DNA from: Proteles cristata cristata
Lineage: Eukaryota > Chordata > Mammalia > Carnivora > Hyaenidae
DNA: 64,000 nt
Reading direction: 5' to 3'
Assembly: GCA_017311185.1 (NCBI GenBank)
Contig: JAESUZ010002554.1
Location: 372,001-436,000, forward strand
Shown here piece after piece: positions 22,561-33,171 of this stretch (the stretch's first letter is position 1; each line of letters opens with the position of its first letter). The notes below the pieces were generated by a model. The model made no database searches. It saw nothing but the letters and a program-made list of their open reading frames with translations, and was not told the origin of the DNA. The translations under genes were made by a program, and so were the position numbers.

Positions 22561-23470
22561 CTGGATTCATACAGGCTTCACTTTGTGTCTCCTAATCTTC
22601 ATTTAGGTGATTTTACCAGGAATTATAAGATTTATTTATTTTCCTTCTTCCCTGTCCAGAGGAGACTTTGTGAGCCTTGTTAGTGGCTCTTCTTAAGTAG
22701 TAGGAGAATGCCCTCTAACATTGTTTTTACAGGAAGTCTTCCCAAATACCCATTTAGATGCTTCCTGCTTTCTATTATTAAAGCATTTTGGTTATAATAC
22801 TATTATACCCAGTTCACCAGATGACAATTACTATTTATATCTGTCTTATTCATATTATCTAATGTATACTGTCTACTTAGTGATAGATAGATGGAAAATT
22901 GATGATTAGGTGAATGTATGGAGCAATGGATGTAGATAGAATAAACACTGGCACCCTGACATAGTGAAAAGCAGTTTATCTTCAAGATTTTCCCACTTGT
23001 GGGGTTGATTGAATACAACTCTGGCACGACCTTCACTGTGACCAGCTAGTGTCAGGACTTGAGAACACTGCTAATGTAGGAAGAAGTGGACAGCAAAGGA
23101 ACTGCAAAGAAATAAGAAATTGGAATCTTCATTATCACCATGTTCTAACCACTGAGTCAACCATATATGGACCACTTGGTTTATTCCTCATAGGACACTT
23201 CAGTGGAATAATAATTTTTAAAATCATGGAATTTATTAGTAGCCAGAAGACCCAGTTTCAGGAACGATATCACTCAGTAAAAAGGTGTACACAGTCTGTG
23301 CCTCAGGCTCCTGATTTATGAAATAAAGATCTCAGTATTACAGTTTGATATTTTTCTTATAATGTAAATGGGGATTGAGTAGAACTGAATTAAGAGTTTT
23401 TGTGAGATGCAAGTAAAGAGAATGTACTTTGGGAATACTAGTATGCATATTAATTAAAAGTTAATTAATA
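22561..23470. other. No feature recognised
   Basis: Intronic. A run of ATAGATAGATG-like sequence lies near 22880. Short frames only. Confidence 0.45.
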
Positions 23471-23479
23471 TGAAAATTT

Positions 23480-23692
23480 TGATTTGGTTTTGCTCAGTAA
23501 TAGTTCTCTTTTCACTGTATCAGTCTCCCTGCTTCAATATATTAAATGATTTTTTAAGCTTTGAGAATCTTTTTTTTAATATAACAGCTTTATTGAGATA
23601 ATTCACATAACATACACCCAATTCACATACATTTCACCCGTTTTAAATACAATTCACCCATTGAATTTACTGCCCAATGGTTTTTAGTATAT
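23480..23692 (-). repeat. Old L1 3' end, antisense, with duplicated flank (copy 1)
   Basis: 'Agctttattgagataattca', 'cataacatacacccaattca' and 'cccaatggtttttagtatat' are the antisense 3' end of an old mammalian L1. The roughly 95 bp before it (23480-23573) resembles the flank of the second copy at 24500. Confidence 0.55.
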
Positions 23693-24344
23693 ATAAATGT
23701 ATACATAAATTATAAAGAATAAAAATAACCTTAAGTCATTATTGTTATTTTAATTTTTGGCCCCAGCTACTCTGGAAATCCTCGAACACACTACCATCAG
23801 CAATGTATAGGAAGGTTGCACAGGCAAATAATTGGAGGCCAACTAGTAAGATCACCCACACAGATTTAAAATTCCCTAACAGTTACCTCATCCATTTCCA
23901 GACCCTCCAGCAGTTATATTACGATGTAGCAAAGGTAATGTAATGGCATTAAAATAAAGAAGAACTGATCTAGAATACTTTGTCGATTAAAATCACACTC
24001 TCAGAAATGGCTGTAAGATTTATGCTGTAACCATAGGAGGCTCCCATCCTGATTGGACTCCCTGAGTTTTGAGCTGATGTTGGTTTGTAAACAAAATTTG
24101 GAAGAGTTCATGGATTCCCATTTGCCTCAATAAAAGTTTGCATCATAAATTACATCACTGATGATTGCAAAAGGGATTTGTAGATTAGATTTTAAATTGT
24201 TCATTAGTATACTCAAGTTAATTACATTGTTTCCTGTCCATTTAGGTTTTAAGATAGATGATATGGGTTTTTTTGTAACCCCAAAATAAATAATTGGTTT
24301 TGTAGATTCCTAATTACTAGCATTATAAATTTACAGAAAGATCA
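23693..24344. other. No feature recognised
   Basis: Intronic sequence between the two similar L1-bearing segments. Confidence 0.45.
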
Positions 24345-24500
24345 AAGAAGAGAATATGTATTTCTTTAATACCTTATGTGTACAAATCACATAGATTATT
24401 TCATTTAATCCTTGGAACGAGATGTGGTTATACAGATTTTCAGATTAAGAAACTTTAACCGACCCACTGCCTTTAAACTAATAAATGACATAACCAGGAT
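24345..24500 (+). repeat. MIR SINE, sense, diverged
   Basis: 'Attatttcatttaatccttg', 'gatgtggttatacagatttt', 'agattaagaaactttaaccg' and 'aataaatgacataaccagga' resemble MIR. Confidence 0.45.
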
Positions 24501-24504
24501 TAAT

Positions 24505-25105
24505 TTGGGTTTGCTGAAGTCATTATTAGTTATCTTTTGATTACATTGGACTCCCTACTTGAACATATTAAATGACTTTTTTCAGCTTTGAGAATCTTGG
24601 GTTTTTTGCTAATACAGTAGTTTTGCTGAGGCATCATTCACATTCTATACAATTTGCCCATTTTAAGTGTACAACTCAGTGATTTTTTGTATATTCACAG
24701 AGATGTACACTCATCAGCATAATCAATTTTAGAATGTTTTCATCACCTCAAAAGGAGACCCTATACCCATTAGCAGCCATCTGTTATTCCCTAAGCTTCA
24801 GGTAAACCCTTCATTTGCTTTCTGTCTCTCATAAACTATGAGAGCATGACCCGAGCTGCAGTCAACGGACTGAGCCATCCAGGCGGCCCCATAGTTTTTA
24901 GTATCGCCATCCCAGTGAGTGTGAAGCGGTCTCACTGTGGGTTTGACTTACGTGTCCCTGGTAATAATGATGTTGAGCATCTTTTCATTTGATTGTTGGC
25001 CTCTTGTATATCTTTTTTTTTTTGGATGAATGTCTATTCCAGTCCTTTGTCCATTTATAAATTGAGTTATTTGTCTTATTAATGAGTTGTAAGTATTACA
25101 TTTAC
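24505..25105 (-). repeat. Old L1 3' region, antisense, internally deleted (copy 2)
   Basis: Antisense old-L1 blocks occur in order: 'gtgtacaactcagtgatttt', 'ttttcatcacctcaaaagga', 'gaccctatacccattagcag', then after a gap 'cgccatcccagtgagtgtga', 'taatgatgttgagcatcttt' and 'gtcctttgtccatttataaa'. Several hundred bases of the usual intervening sequence are missing; a SINE remnant sits at the gap. Confidence 0.7.
24840..24890 (-). mobile_element. Can-SINE remnant, antisense head only
   Basis: GACTGAGCCATCCAGGCGGCCCC and the upstream GCATGACCCGAGCTGCAGTC are the complement of a SINE head. It sits exactly at the deletion in the surrounding L1. Confidence 0.65.
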
Positions 25106-25305
25106 ATATGTATATATGCTCTTCCTGTTTCTCATATGGATAGAAGCACATATATACATGTAAAACATGTTTATTTGTGTATATATGCATGTATATATAG
25201 CACACATGTATGTTATATATCTATTCTATAACCTTATGTCAAGTGCTGATATATATGTACATATATAGCAAGCATGTTTGTGTGTGTGTGTGTGTGTGTG
25301 TGTTA
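25095..25305. repeat. TA/TG-rich simple repeats
   Basis: Interspersed TATATG, TACATG and ATATATGTACATATATA blocks end in a pure (TG)n run of about 13 units near 25276-25302. Confidence 0.85.
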
Positions 25306-25309
25306 TTCT

Positions 25310-26110
25310 TTGTCAAGTGCTGATAAAAGTAATAAAGACTTATAAGGAGATGAAGAACTATGGGAGGTTCTATTTTAGAAATGGTGGTCAAGGAGAGATT
25401 CTCTGAGGCAGCGACATGAGCAGAACCCTGGCTGCAATGGGATTGAGCATTCCTGGCAGAGAAAGGAGCGAGTGCAAAGGCTCTGTGGTGAGAGCATACT
25501 TAACATCGAGGAACCCAGTGTAACAGGATGGGCGGGAGTGAGGATAGAGTTGGAAAGGGTGGAGAAGTGGTAGCAAGGGGCCCAAGGATGCTTACCCAGG
25601 GTGCCATAATGTACATAGGACTTTTACTTGGAGCTACAAAACTATTGGAAAATTTTGAGTAGAAGTTTAATGTAATTTAACGACTACTTTGAAAGAGCCC
25701 CACTGGCTGTCATGCAGTGTGGAAAAAGAAACAGGAAGATTGCTTAGGAGACTCTCACAGACTTCTGCCAAGAGAGAGTGGAGGTGTAGGTTAAGAAACT
25801 ACAACGTTGGGGCGCCTGGGTGGCTTAGTCGGTTAAGCGTCCGACTTTCGCTTGGGTCATGATCTCGCGGTTCGTGTGTTCGAGCCCCGCGTCGGGCTCT
25901 GTGCTGACTGCCAGCTGTTTCAGTCTGTGACTCCCTCTCTCTCTGACCCTCCCCTGCTCACGCTGTCTCTCTCTCTCTCCTAAAAATAAATAAAACATTT
26001 AAAAAAGAAAATCTTTAAAAAAAAAAAAAAAGAAACTACAACGTTGATAAGCGACCAACTTCTAGATGTAATTTGAAGATAGTTCAGACAGGAGTGATGG
26101 ATATTTAAAT
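25310..26110 (-). repeat. L2 LINE, antisense, split by a SINE
   Basis: The antisense L2 order is clear: 'gtgctgataaaagtaataaa', 'ggtggtcaaggagagattct', 'gcattcctggcagagaaagg', 'gtgcaaaggctctgtggtga' and 'agccccactggctgtcatgc'. Resumes after the SINE at 26047 with 'gcgaccaacttctagatg'. Confidence 0.75.
25810..26029 (+). mobile_element. Can-SINE, young subfamily, with core deletion
   Basis: Young head and tail, but CTGACTGCCAGC joins directly to TGTTTCAGTCTGTGACTC: the CAGAGCCTGGAGCC block between is gone. Exact 17-bp duplication AAGAAACTACAACGTTG at 25793-25809 and 26030-26046. Confidence 0.94.
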
Positions 26111-26790
26111 ACTGTAGTCATTCAGCAAATTTTACTGAATGGCAATGGCAGGTCAGAACTTGTTCTAGATGGGGGCGCCTGGGTGGCTTAATCGGTTAAG
26201 CATCCGACTTTCGCTTAGGTTATGATCTCGCGGTTCGTGGGTTCGAGCCCCGCGTCGGGCTCTGTGCTGACTGCCAGCTCAGAGCCTGGAGCCTGTTTCA
26301 GTCTGTGACTCCCTCTCTCTCTGACCCTCCCCTGCTCACACTGTCTCTCTCTCTCTCCTAGAAATAAATAAAAAATAAAAACATAATAAATTAAAAAAAA
26401 AAAAAACTTGTTCTAGATGTGAGGGACAAAGCAGTGAGTGAAAAAGACGAGAAAAATGAACAACGCAAAAAACTGGCCCGCAAATACCCTAGTGAAGGAA
26501 ATAGATAATAAATGAAGATAAGTAAAAGCATATTGCATGTTCAATGCTGATAGATGCTAAGGAGTGAAGCAAAGCAGAAAAATAAATGATACTTCATGCT
26601 CAGTCAACAAAATTTACTTAAGGATAAGACATTAGGTATAAGAGAAAATGATGAGTCATGATTTTGGCCTGTGTAACTGGAAAAATGGAGTTGCTATTTA
26701 TCAAAATGGTAATTGTTCCTATATTTTATTATGCATAGGCTTAGGGAAACATTCTTGTGAACATAGATTTTTTTTTCTTTTAGATGATTT
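26111..26790 (-). repeat. Further L2 LINE segments, antisense, split by a SINE
   Basis: 'Tgtagtcattcagcaaattt' and 'ggacaaagcagtgagtgaaa' mark the antisense L2 3' end. 'gatagatgctaaggagtgaa', then 'gattttggcctgtgtaactg' and 'aaaaatggagttgctattta' are other L2 blocks, so more than one L2 piece or an internal deletion is present. Confidence 0.65.
26172..26404 (+). mobile_element. Can-SINE, young subfamily
   Basis: Near-consensus copy (GGCGCCTGGGTGGCTTAATC head, CCTAGAAATAAATAAA tail). Exact 15-bp duplication AACTTGTTCTAGATG at 26157-26171 and 26405-26419. Same orientation as, and only about 140 bp from, the previous SINE. Confidence 0.95.
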
Positions 26791-26919
26791 TAACATTCCT
26801 CTCTTGTGGAATATTTGTGCTCTTGAAACATATTGTCATATGTTGTTCCTAAAGTTTGACTAATTTATATTGGCTCAGAAAACAAATGACTATTATCAGT
26901 TTCCCTAGCATCTGGATAT

Positions 26920-27119
26920 TTTTTAAAAATTTTTTATGCTTATTTATTTTTGAGAGAGTGAGAGACAGAGTGTGAGCAGAGAAGGGGCAGAGGGAGAGAG
27001 GGAGACACAGAATCTGAAGCAGGATCCAGGCTCTGAGTTGTCAACACAGAGACTGACATGGGGCTCAAATCCACAAGCTGAAGTCAGATGCTCAAATGAC
27101 TGAGCCACCCAGGAGCCCC
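26920..27119 (-). mobile_element. Can-SINE, older, antisense
   Basis: Complement tail TGCTTATTTATTTTTGAGAG through to GAGCCACCCAGGAGCCCC. Flanking CTGGATAT duplication. Confidence 0.9.
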
Positions 27120-27150
27120 TGGATATATTTATTAAAAATGAGAAATGCAG

Positions 27151-27365
27151 TGGGGCACCTGGGTGGCTCAGTCGATTCAGTGTCTGACTTCAGCTCATGT
27201 CATGATCTCACAGCTTGTGATTTTGAGCCCTGCCTCAGTCTCTTGGCTGACAGCTCGTAGCCTGGAGCCTGCTTCGGATTCTGTGTCTCCCTCCCTCTCC
27301 ACCCCTCCTCTGATCACATTCTGTCTGTCTCTCTCTCAAAAATAAATATTAAAACATTAACAAAA
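27151..27365 (+). mobile_element. Can-SINE, older, sense
   Basis: TGGGGCACCTGGGTGGCTCAG head, CTGACAGCTCGTAGCCTGG core and AAATAAATATTAAAACATT tail. Imperfect AAAATGAGAAATGCA / AAAATGATAGATGCA flanks. Head-to-head with the previous element, 30 bp apart. Confidence 0.9.
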
Positions 27366-27945
27366 TGATAGATGCAAAATAATATTTCTGTACTGGCATA
27401 AAATAGTACCTTTTTTAATTTTAAGTTCTTGGTCACTGAGAGTATTAAAACACATAAAAATAAATAAGTTTTTACTAAATTTATTTCATCTTTTAGTTTT
27501 TGCCTGTTGACAAATTTTATCTTTATCTCTTGGGATATTAATATTTATCTCCATTCTTGTCAACATAAGGAGGAGGGAAAGCTGTGTTTATAATTAGAGA
27601 TTCTATCCTTTTTCATTCAACAAATATATTACAAGTTTTATGTGACCCTGTTATTTTTAAATTTGTGAATATTTTATTGCTTCATAGTTTCCTAAATCAT
27701 CATCTCTCCAATACTGCAAGAGGCAGTATTCCATAGTGGCTAGAAACGTATGGTTTAGAGCCATATTTCTTGGACTCTACTGCCACACACGAAATATGAG
27801 ATTCCAGGTAACTGCTACATTTCCTCATTGATAACAAAGTCTAGAAATAATACTTGTAAAGAATTTAATCAATAATATATGAAAATATTATGGCACCCTT
27901 CCCAGTGCTTTGAACAAAACCATCGGGACTATTGTTGACTTTTCT
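27366..27945. other. No feature recognised
   Basis: AT-rich intronic sequence. Confidence 0.5.
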
Positions 27946-27949
27946 CTTT

Positions 27950-28235
27950 CATATGCCGCATCTAATAGAGTTCTATTGACTTTCCCATTAAAAAACCATC
28001 TTCAGTTCAGCCATTTCTCAGTCTTGATACCACCTTGACCCAAACCATATCCTTTCTACATGATTATTGCAATAACTCCTACCTAGTTTCTTTGCCTCTG
28101 TCCTTGCCCCCTTTAGCCTATTCTCACTGTCAGCAGCCAGAATGATTTTATTAAAATCTGCTCAGATTCACCCTGCTCAAATTCATCCAATGGCACTCTT
28201 AAACCCAGAGTGAAAATCAAAATCATTCTTCATTT
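27950..28235 (+). repeat. L2 LINE, sense, part upstream of an L1 insertion
   Basis: 'Gattattgcaataactccta', 'tttagcctattctcactgtc', 'agcagccagaatgattttat' and 'ttcatccaatggcactctta' are sense L2. It stops at 'agtgaaaatcaaaatcattc' and resumes after 29470. Confidence 0.8.
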
Positions 28236-28244
28236 TTAAATTTA

Positions 28245-29470
28245 AAAATATTTTTATTATTATTTTTTCTTAAGTAGTTTATTGTCCAGTTGGTTTCCAT
28301 ATGACACCCAGTGCTCATCCCAACAAGTGCTCTCCCCCATGCCCATCACCCCCCTTCCCCTTTCCTCCACTCCCATCAGCCCTCAGTTTGTTCTCAGCAT
28401 TCAAGAGTCTCTCATGGTTTACCTCCCTCCCTCTCCCCAACTATTTTTCCCCTTCTCCTCCCTCATGGTCCTCTGTTAACTTCCTTATAACCCACCTATA
28501 CGTGCAAACATATGGTATCTGTCTTTCTCTGCCTGACTTTTTTCGCTCAGCAGAACACCCTCAAGGTCCATCCACGTTGCTACACATGGCCAGATTTCAT
28601 TCTTTCTCATTGCCATGTAGTATTCCATTGTATAAATACCACATCTTCTTGATCCATTCATCAGTTGATGGACACTTAGGCTCTTTCCATGTTTTAGCTA
28701 TTGTGGAGAGTGCTGCTGTGAACATTGGGGTACATGTGTCCCTATGCATCAGCACTCCTGTATCCCTTGGGTAAATTCCTAGCAGTGCTATTGCTGGGTC
28801 ATAGGGGAGTTCTATTGTTAGTTTTTTGAGGAACCTCCACACTGTTTTCCAGAGGGGCTGCACCAGCTTACATTCCCACCAACAGTGTAGGAGGGTGCCC
28901 GTTTCTCCACATCCTCGCCACCATCTAGAGTTCTCTGATTTGCTCATTTTAAGCACTCTGACTGGCGTGAGGTGGTATCTCAGTACGGTTTTGATTTGTA
29001 TTTCCCTGATGAGGAGGGATGCTGAGCATCGTTTCATGTGTCTGTTGGCCATCTGGATGTCCTCTTTGTAGAGGTATCTGTTCATGTCTTCTGCCCATTT
29101 CTTCACTGGATTATTTGTTTTTTGAGTGTGAAGTTTGATGAGTTCCTTATAGATTTTGGATACTAGCCCTTTGTCTGATATGTCATTTTCAACTATCTTT
29201 TCCCATTCTGTCAGTTGCCTATAAGTTTTATTGATTGTTTCCTTTGCTGTGCAGAAGGTTTTTATCTTGTTGAGGTCCCAGTAGTTCATTTTTGCTCTTG
29301 ATTCCCTTGTGTGCGTGTCAGGTAAGAAATTGCTGCACTTGAAGTCAAGGAGGTTTTCTCCTGCTTTCTCCTCTAGGGTTTTGATGGTTTCCTGTCTCAC
29401 TTTCAGGTCCTTTATCCATTTTGAGTTTGTTTTTGTGTACGGTGTGACAAAATGATCAATCACTCTAATG
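28245..29470 (-). mobile_element. L1 LINE, antisense, 5'-truncated, ORF2 C-terminal region retained
   Basis: Carnivore-type L1 inserted in L2. The plus strand reads the complement of the poly(A) tail, then 'tagtttattgtccagttgg', a pyrimidine-rich 3' UTR and ORF2. On the minus strand a 314-codon open frame (28597-29541) contains the ORF2 C-terminal half: [20 protein letters not shown] (zinc-knuckle-like cysteine/histidine region), [20 protein letters not shown] and [13 protein letters not shown], ending in the usual terminal block. The frame is unusually intact for a truncated copy, but reverse-transcriptase and endonuclease domains are missing, so it is inactive. Likely a fairly young insertion. 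Confidence 0.92.
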
Positions 29471-29885
29471 GCCCCAAGCCCTATCTGATGTGTTCCCACT
29501 TCCTGCGTTAACAATCTAACATGATACCCTACCACCCTCACTCTTGTTCATTCCTCACCAGTCAACTAATCTACCTGTCTGTGAACAGACAAGGAGGGTG
29601 TGCTCTGACTTCAGGGCCTTTGCACTAGCTGTACCCTTTTGGCAGTTTTGCTCCAAGTTACCTCAGGAAGGCTGTCTTTAACTACCTTATTTAAAATTGT
29701 AAGCCCCTGCCCTCTCCACCCGCCTCCCATTTTTAAAATTAATCATATCACTTTTTAATATATAGGGTTATATTTATTTTGTTCTTAACTTTATGACTGT
29801 CAACTTCATAAGGGTAAGGATTTTTGTTCATGTAACCCCTACTGTATCTTCAAAGTAGAATGGTCTCTGGTACACTGTAGAACTA
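29471..29885 (+). repeat. L2 LINE, sense, part downstream of the L1 insertion
   Basis: Resumes at 'aatggccccaagccctatc' and continues with 'cagggcctttgcactagctg', 'aggaaggctgtctttaacta' and 'caacttcataagggtaagga', the L2 3' end. Order and orientation continue the segment at 27950-28235. Confidence 0.8.
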
Positions 29886-29985
29886 GCTTGCTCTCTCTAT
29901 AGATCTAGATATAGATCTATAAATATAAATGTATATATTTATATAAATGTAAATTTGTATCTAGATCTAATAAATATATATTTTA
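29886..29985. repeat. AT-rich tract with AGATCTAGATATAGATCT units
   Basis: Short, partly palindromic A/T and AGATCT-rich sequence. Confidence 0.6.
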
Positions 29986-29987
29986 CC

Positions 29988-30187
29988 ATTTATTTATTTT
30001 TTGAGAGAGAGAGACAGAGAGAGACAACAAGCAGGGGAAGGGCACAGAGGGAGAGAAGAATCTGAAGCAGGCTCCAGGCTCTGAACTGCCAACAGAGAGC
30101 CTGATGTGGGGCTCAAACCCTGAAACCGTGAGATCAGGACCTGAGCGGAAGTTGGACACTTAACCGACTAAGCCATCCAGGCGCCCA
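29988..30187 (-). mobile_element. Can-SINE, antisense
   Basis: Complement of tail, GA-rich body, TGAACTGCCAACAGAGAGCC core and CTAAGCCATCCAGGCGCCC head. Confidence 0.9.
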
Positions 30188-30667
30188 CTCAGTATATATA
30201 TTGACATAATGAATGCAGGGCACTTGATACATATAACAAATAATTATTAGCTATCCATGTAAAAAACAAAAGAAAACAAAGTATTGACTATAAGAATATT
30301 GTGTATAAAGTTAGTGTGAGAAAAAAACCTAGAATTTAACAAAAGAATATAAATTACATTAAAGCATTTTTTATATTCAGTGAGAGTATATGTCAGGTCA
30401 GTAAGAGTTAAGATTTCTTGTTTCTAACCTAGGAACATTGTAAAATACAAGACATTTATATTATAATGACAAGAACATGCAAACTTGTGGATAGTAAAAG
30501 GAAACAAGAAAGCTGTTGTTATATACAGAAGAATCCTTCTGTATAATTTCAAGAAAAACGATAAGAAAGGTAAACATACATTCCTAACAATAAAAGGAAA
30601 ATTTAAAAATTATATCATTTATGATCCAGATTTTCCAAAATAACATGTGTATCTCTTTTCTCTTTCT
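30188..30667. other. No feature recognised
   Basis: AT-rich intronic sequence. Confidence 0.5.
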
Positions 30668-30882
30668 TTTTATTTTTTATGTCGATTAATTTGAGAGAGA
30701 GAGAGACAGAGACAAAGCATTAGTGGGAGAGGGACAGAGAGAGAGGGACACAGAATCTAAGGCAGGCTCCAGTCTCTAAGCTGTCAGCATAGCTGGATGT
30801 GGGGCTCAAACTTAGGAACTGCAAGATCATGACCTGAACCTAAGTTGGATGCCCAATCAACTGAGCCACCTAGGTGCTGCTT
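30668..30882 (-). mobile_element. Can-SINE, older, antisense
   Basis: GAGAGAGAGAGACAGAGAC body complement through CTGAGCCACCTAGGTGCTGC head. TCTTTCTTTTT sequences flank both ends. Confidence 0.88.
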
Positions 30883-31361
30883 TATCTTTCTTTTTAAATT
30901 AACTAATCTACTAATGACCAAGTTATGCTAGACATTGGAGTAAATTAAACACAAATTAAAAAGAGATTGAACGTGGCCCTGGTTTAATTTTGTCTAAATT
31001 CAGGAAAAAAAAAAAAAAAACTTCACAAAAAGGAAGGAGAGGTGGAAGGGAGGGGGAAAGAAAAGGAGGGGAAAACCAAATGTGATAGATTTCAGGAGAG
31101 GAAACAATCCATTCTAATTGGGACCTTGGGGCAGAAAGGTGCAGAAGATCTGAAAAGCTTTCATGATATTGGTGGCATTTGGCAAGTCTTTGAAAACTAA
31201 ACTTTCCTCCAGCAATACAATGATGTAAGGATGATCCCATTCCAGGAATATTTGTGTTATAGGAATTAAAAAGAAAGAAAAGAAAACTAAATTACATTAA
31301 AATTAAACAAAATATAAAAATCTCTGTGTAGAAAATTTAATTGTGAATGGAATATGGTTTG
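30883..31361. other. No gene; A run and purine-rich patch
   Basis: An A run at about 31004-31020 is followed by a GGAAGGAGAGG-type purine-rich stretch to 31070. Confidence 0.5.
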
Positions 31362-31573
31362 TTGATTGATTGATCGATTGATTTGAATGTATTATTGAGA
31401 GACAGAGCATAAGCATAGGAGGGGCAGAGAGAGGGGGAGACACAGAATCCAAACCAGGCTCCAGGCTCTGACATGTCACCATAGAGCCTGTTGCGGGGCC
31501 AGAACTCACATCCAGGAGATCATGACCTGAGCCGAAGTCAGCTGCTCAACTGACTGAGCCACCAAGGTGCCCC
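31362..31573 (-). mobile_element. Can-SINE, older, antisense
   Basis: (GATT)n tail complement, GA-rich body and CTGAGCCACCAAGGTGCCCC head. Exact 13-bp duplication TGGAATATGGTTT on both sides. Confidence 0.92.
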
Positions 31574-31589
31574 TGGAATATGGTTTAAA

Positions 31590-32005
31590 TGAGTGGAAAA
31601 CTTCTATAAATTCTATCATTTGTATTCAGTGGTAAATGAAATACATTAACACAAATTGCATTTTACCCTTTGTAAGCATTAATTTAGCCAGCGATCACAC
31701 AATTAGAGCGTAAAGGACTGTTCTAGACCTTCTTGAAAAACCTTCATTACTGATGAGAAAATGGACTGTCATGGAAAGAAATGATGCAGGACCAGGCAGT
31801 TTTTAGATCAAGACTCACAATTTTGTGACCCACAGGCCAGTGCACGCCCCAGAATATGCTATTTACCTATTGCTGCTTAACCACAAAGATCTCTTGGTCT
31901 CCAGTATTGAAAGTAAAGGGTATGGATAGAGACAGGGAGAAAGGAAAGGAAGGAAGAGGTGAAAGGAAAAAAAGAAAAAGAAAAAAACTTTTGTGCCTTA
32001 GAAAC
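31590..32005. other. No gene recognised
   Basis: Includes a purine-rich tract (GGGAGAAAGGAAAGG, AAAAAGAAAAAGAAAAA) near 31935-31987. Confidence 0.5.
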
Positions 32006-32009
32006 CACC

Positions 32010-32385
32010 AAGCTGGACATGAGAGGATTTTGGTAGCTGCTCCAATAAATGAACTCCAGAATTTCAGTTTCATTCTCTCATCTGACACCCATTCAAAACA
32101 AGTCCAAATTTTGCATTTTTTTTCTCTACCTGGACCATTATTCCTCCAGTTTACCTGCATCACCTACTGCCTCACTGGGTCTTTGCTCAAATGTTACTAT
32201 AATACTGTATCTAAAATAGGGGCAACTGGGTGGCTCAGTTGGTTAAGCGTCGGACTTCAGTTAAGGTCATGATCTCAGGGTTCGTGGGTTCGAGCCCCAC
32301 ATCGGGCTCTGTGCTGACTGCCAGCTCAGAGCCTGGAGCCTGTTTCAGATTCTGTGTCTCTCTCTCTGATCCTCCCCTGTTCATG

Positions 32386-32438
<53 letters not shown>

Positions 32439-32710
32439 AAATAAATAAAACATTTTTAAAAAACTTAAAATAGCATCCCTCTCTCCACCTTTGACACCTA
32501 CATCCTTCCTTTCTACTGTATATTTTCCAGTGCACTCACCACCAAATATGCTTACCATTTTCTTAATTTTTGTTATTTATTATTTTTCTTCTTGTACTTG
32601 AATGTCCCATGAAGGCAGGATTCTGTTTTCTGCTATATTTCCAACTAGTATTGTATACTGGCATATCATAGGTGTTTAATAAATAATCATTAAATGAATA
32701 AAATATAATC
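32010..32710 (+). repeat. L2 LINE 3' end, sense, split by a SINE
   Basis: 'Tctttgctcaaatgttacta', then after the SINE 'ccatgaaggcaggattctgt', 'tggcatatcataggtgttta' and 'ataaataatcattaaatgaa' are the sense L2 3' end. Confidence 0.8.
32219..32461 (+). mobile_element. Can-SINE with expanded (CT)n
   Basis: GGGGCAACTGGGTGGCTCAG head and young-type core CTGACTGCCAGCTCAGAGCC, but TTTCAGATTCTGTGTCTC body and TCAGAAATAAATAAAAC tail, so of intermediate type. The body has a pure CT run of about 24 units (32389-32437). CTAAAATA / CTTAAAATA flanks. Confidence 0.93.
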
Positions 32711-32739
32711 TACATAAGTCTAGGGAAAACGGTAGAGTA

Positions 32740-32975
32740 TATTTGCAAGCATCAGCTTGGGAGTTAAATCTGGATACGTTTCAGTTCTAGTAAATTCCTT
32801 ACTGAATTAGTGACTTTGACAAGATACTTAATCTCCATCTGACTTAATTTACTGTTAAATGTAGGTAAAAACGTACCCACTTCGTACAATTGTTATAGGG
32901 TTTAAAGGAAATAATACCTACAAAGTTTCTGGCTCTTTGTGTGTACTCACCAAACGTTAACCATCAGTCTATTAG
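32740..32975 (+). repeat. MIR SINE, sense
   Basis: 'Tagtgactttgacaagatac', 'ttaatctccatctgacttaa', 'attgttatagggtttaaagg' and the 'ggctctttgtgtgtactc' end follow MIR. Confidence 0.75.
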
Positions 32976-33171
32976 CTCTTTTTAAGAGATCTAGGTATAA
33001 CTGTAAGTGCTTAGAGCATTTAACATAATTGGCAATTGATAACATATTAAGACATAATATTACCATCCAGTCTGAATTCATACCATTGCTAAGTTCCCTT
33101 ACTCTGGCTGTACGTGACATAACATGTGGTAGCAGATTTTAAGCATTACTAATAAAAGAAGTGAGTGCAGG

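Noticed and set aside
28301..28774. 157-codon plus-strand frame
   Set aside because: Antisense of the L1 3' UTR and ORF2; the sense frame on the minus strand explains it.
32235..32558. 107-codon minus-strand frame with RERERE repeats
   Set aside because: Antisense translation of a Can-SINE with a long CT run.
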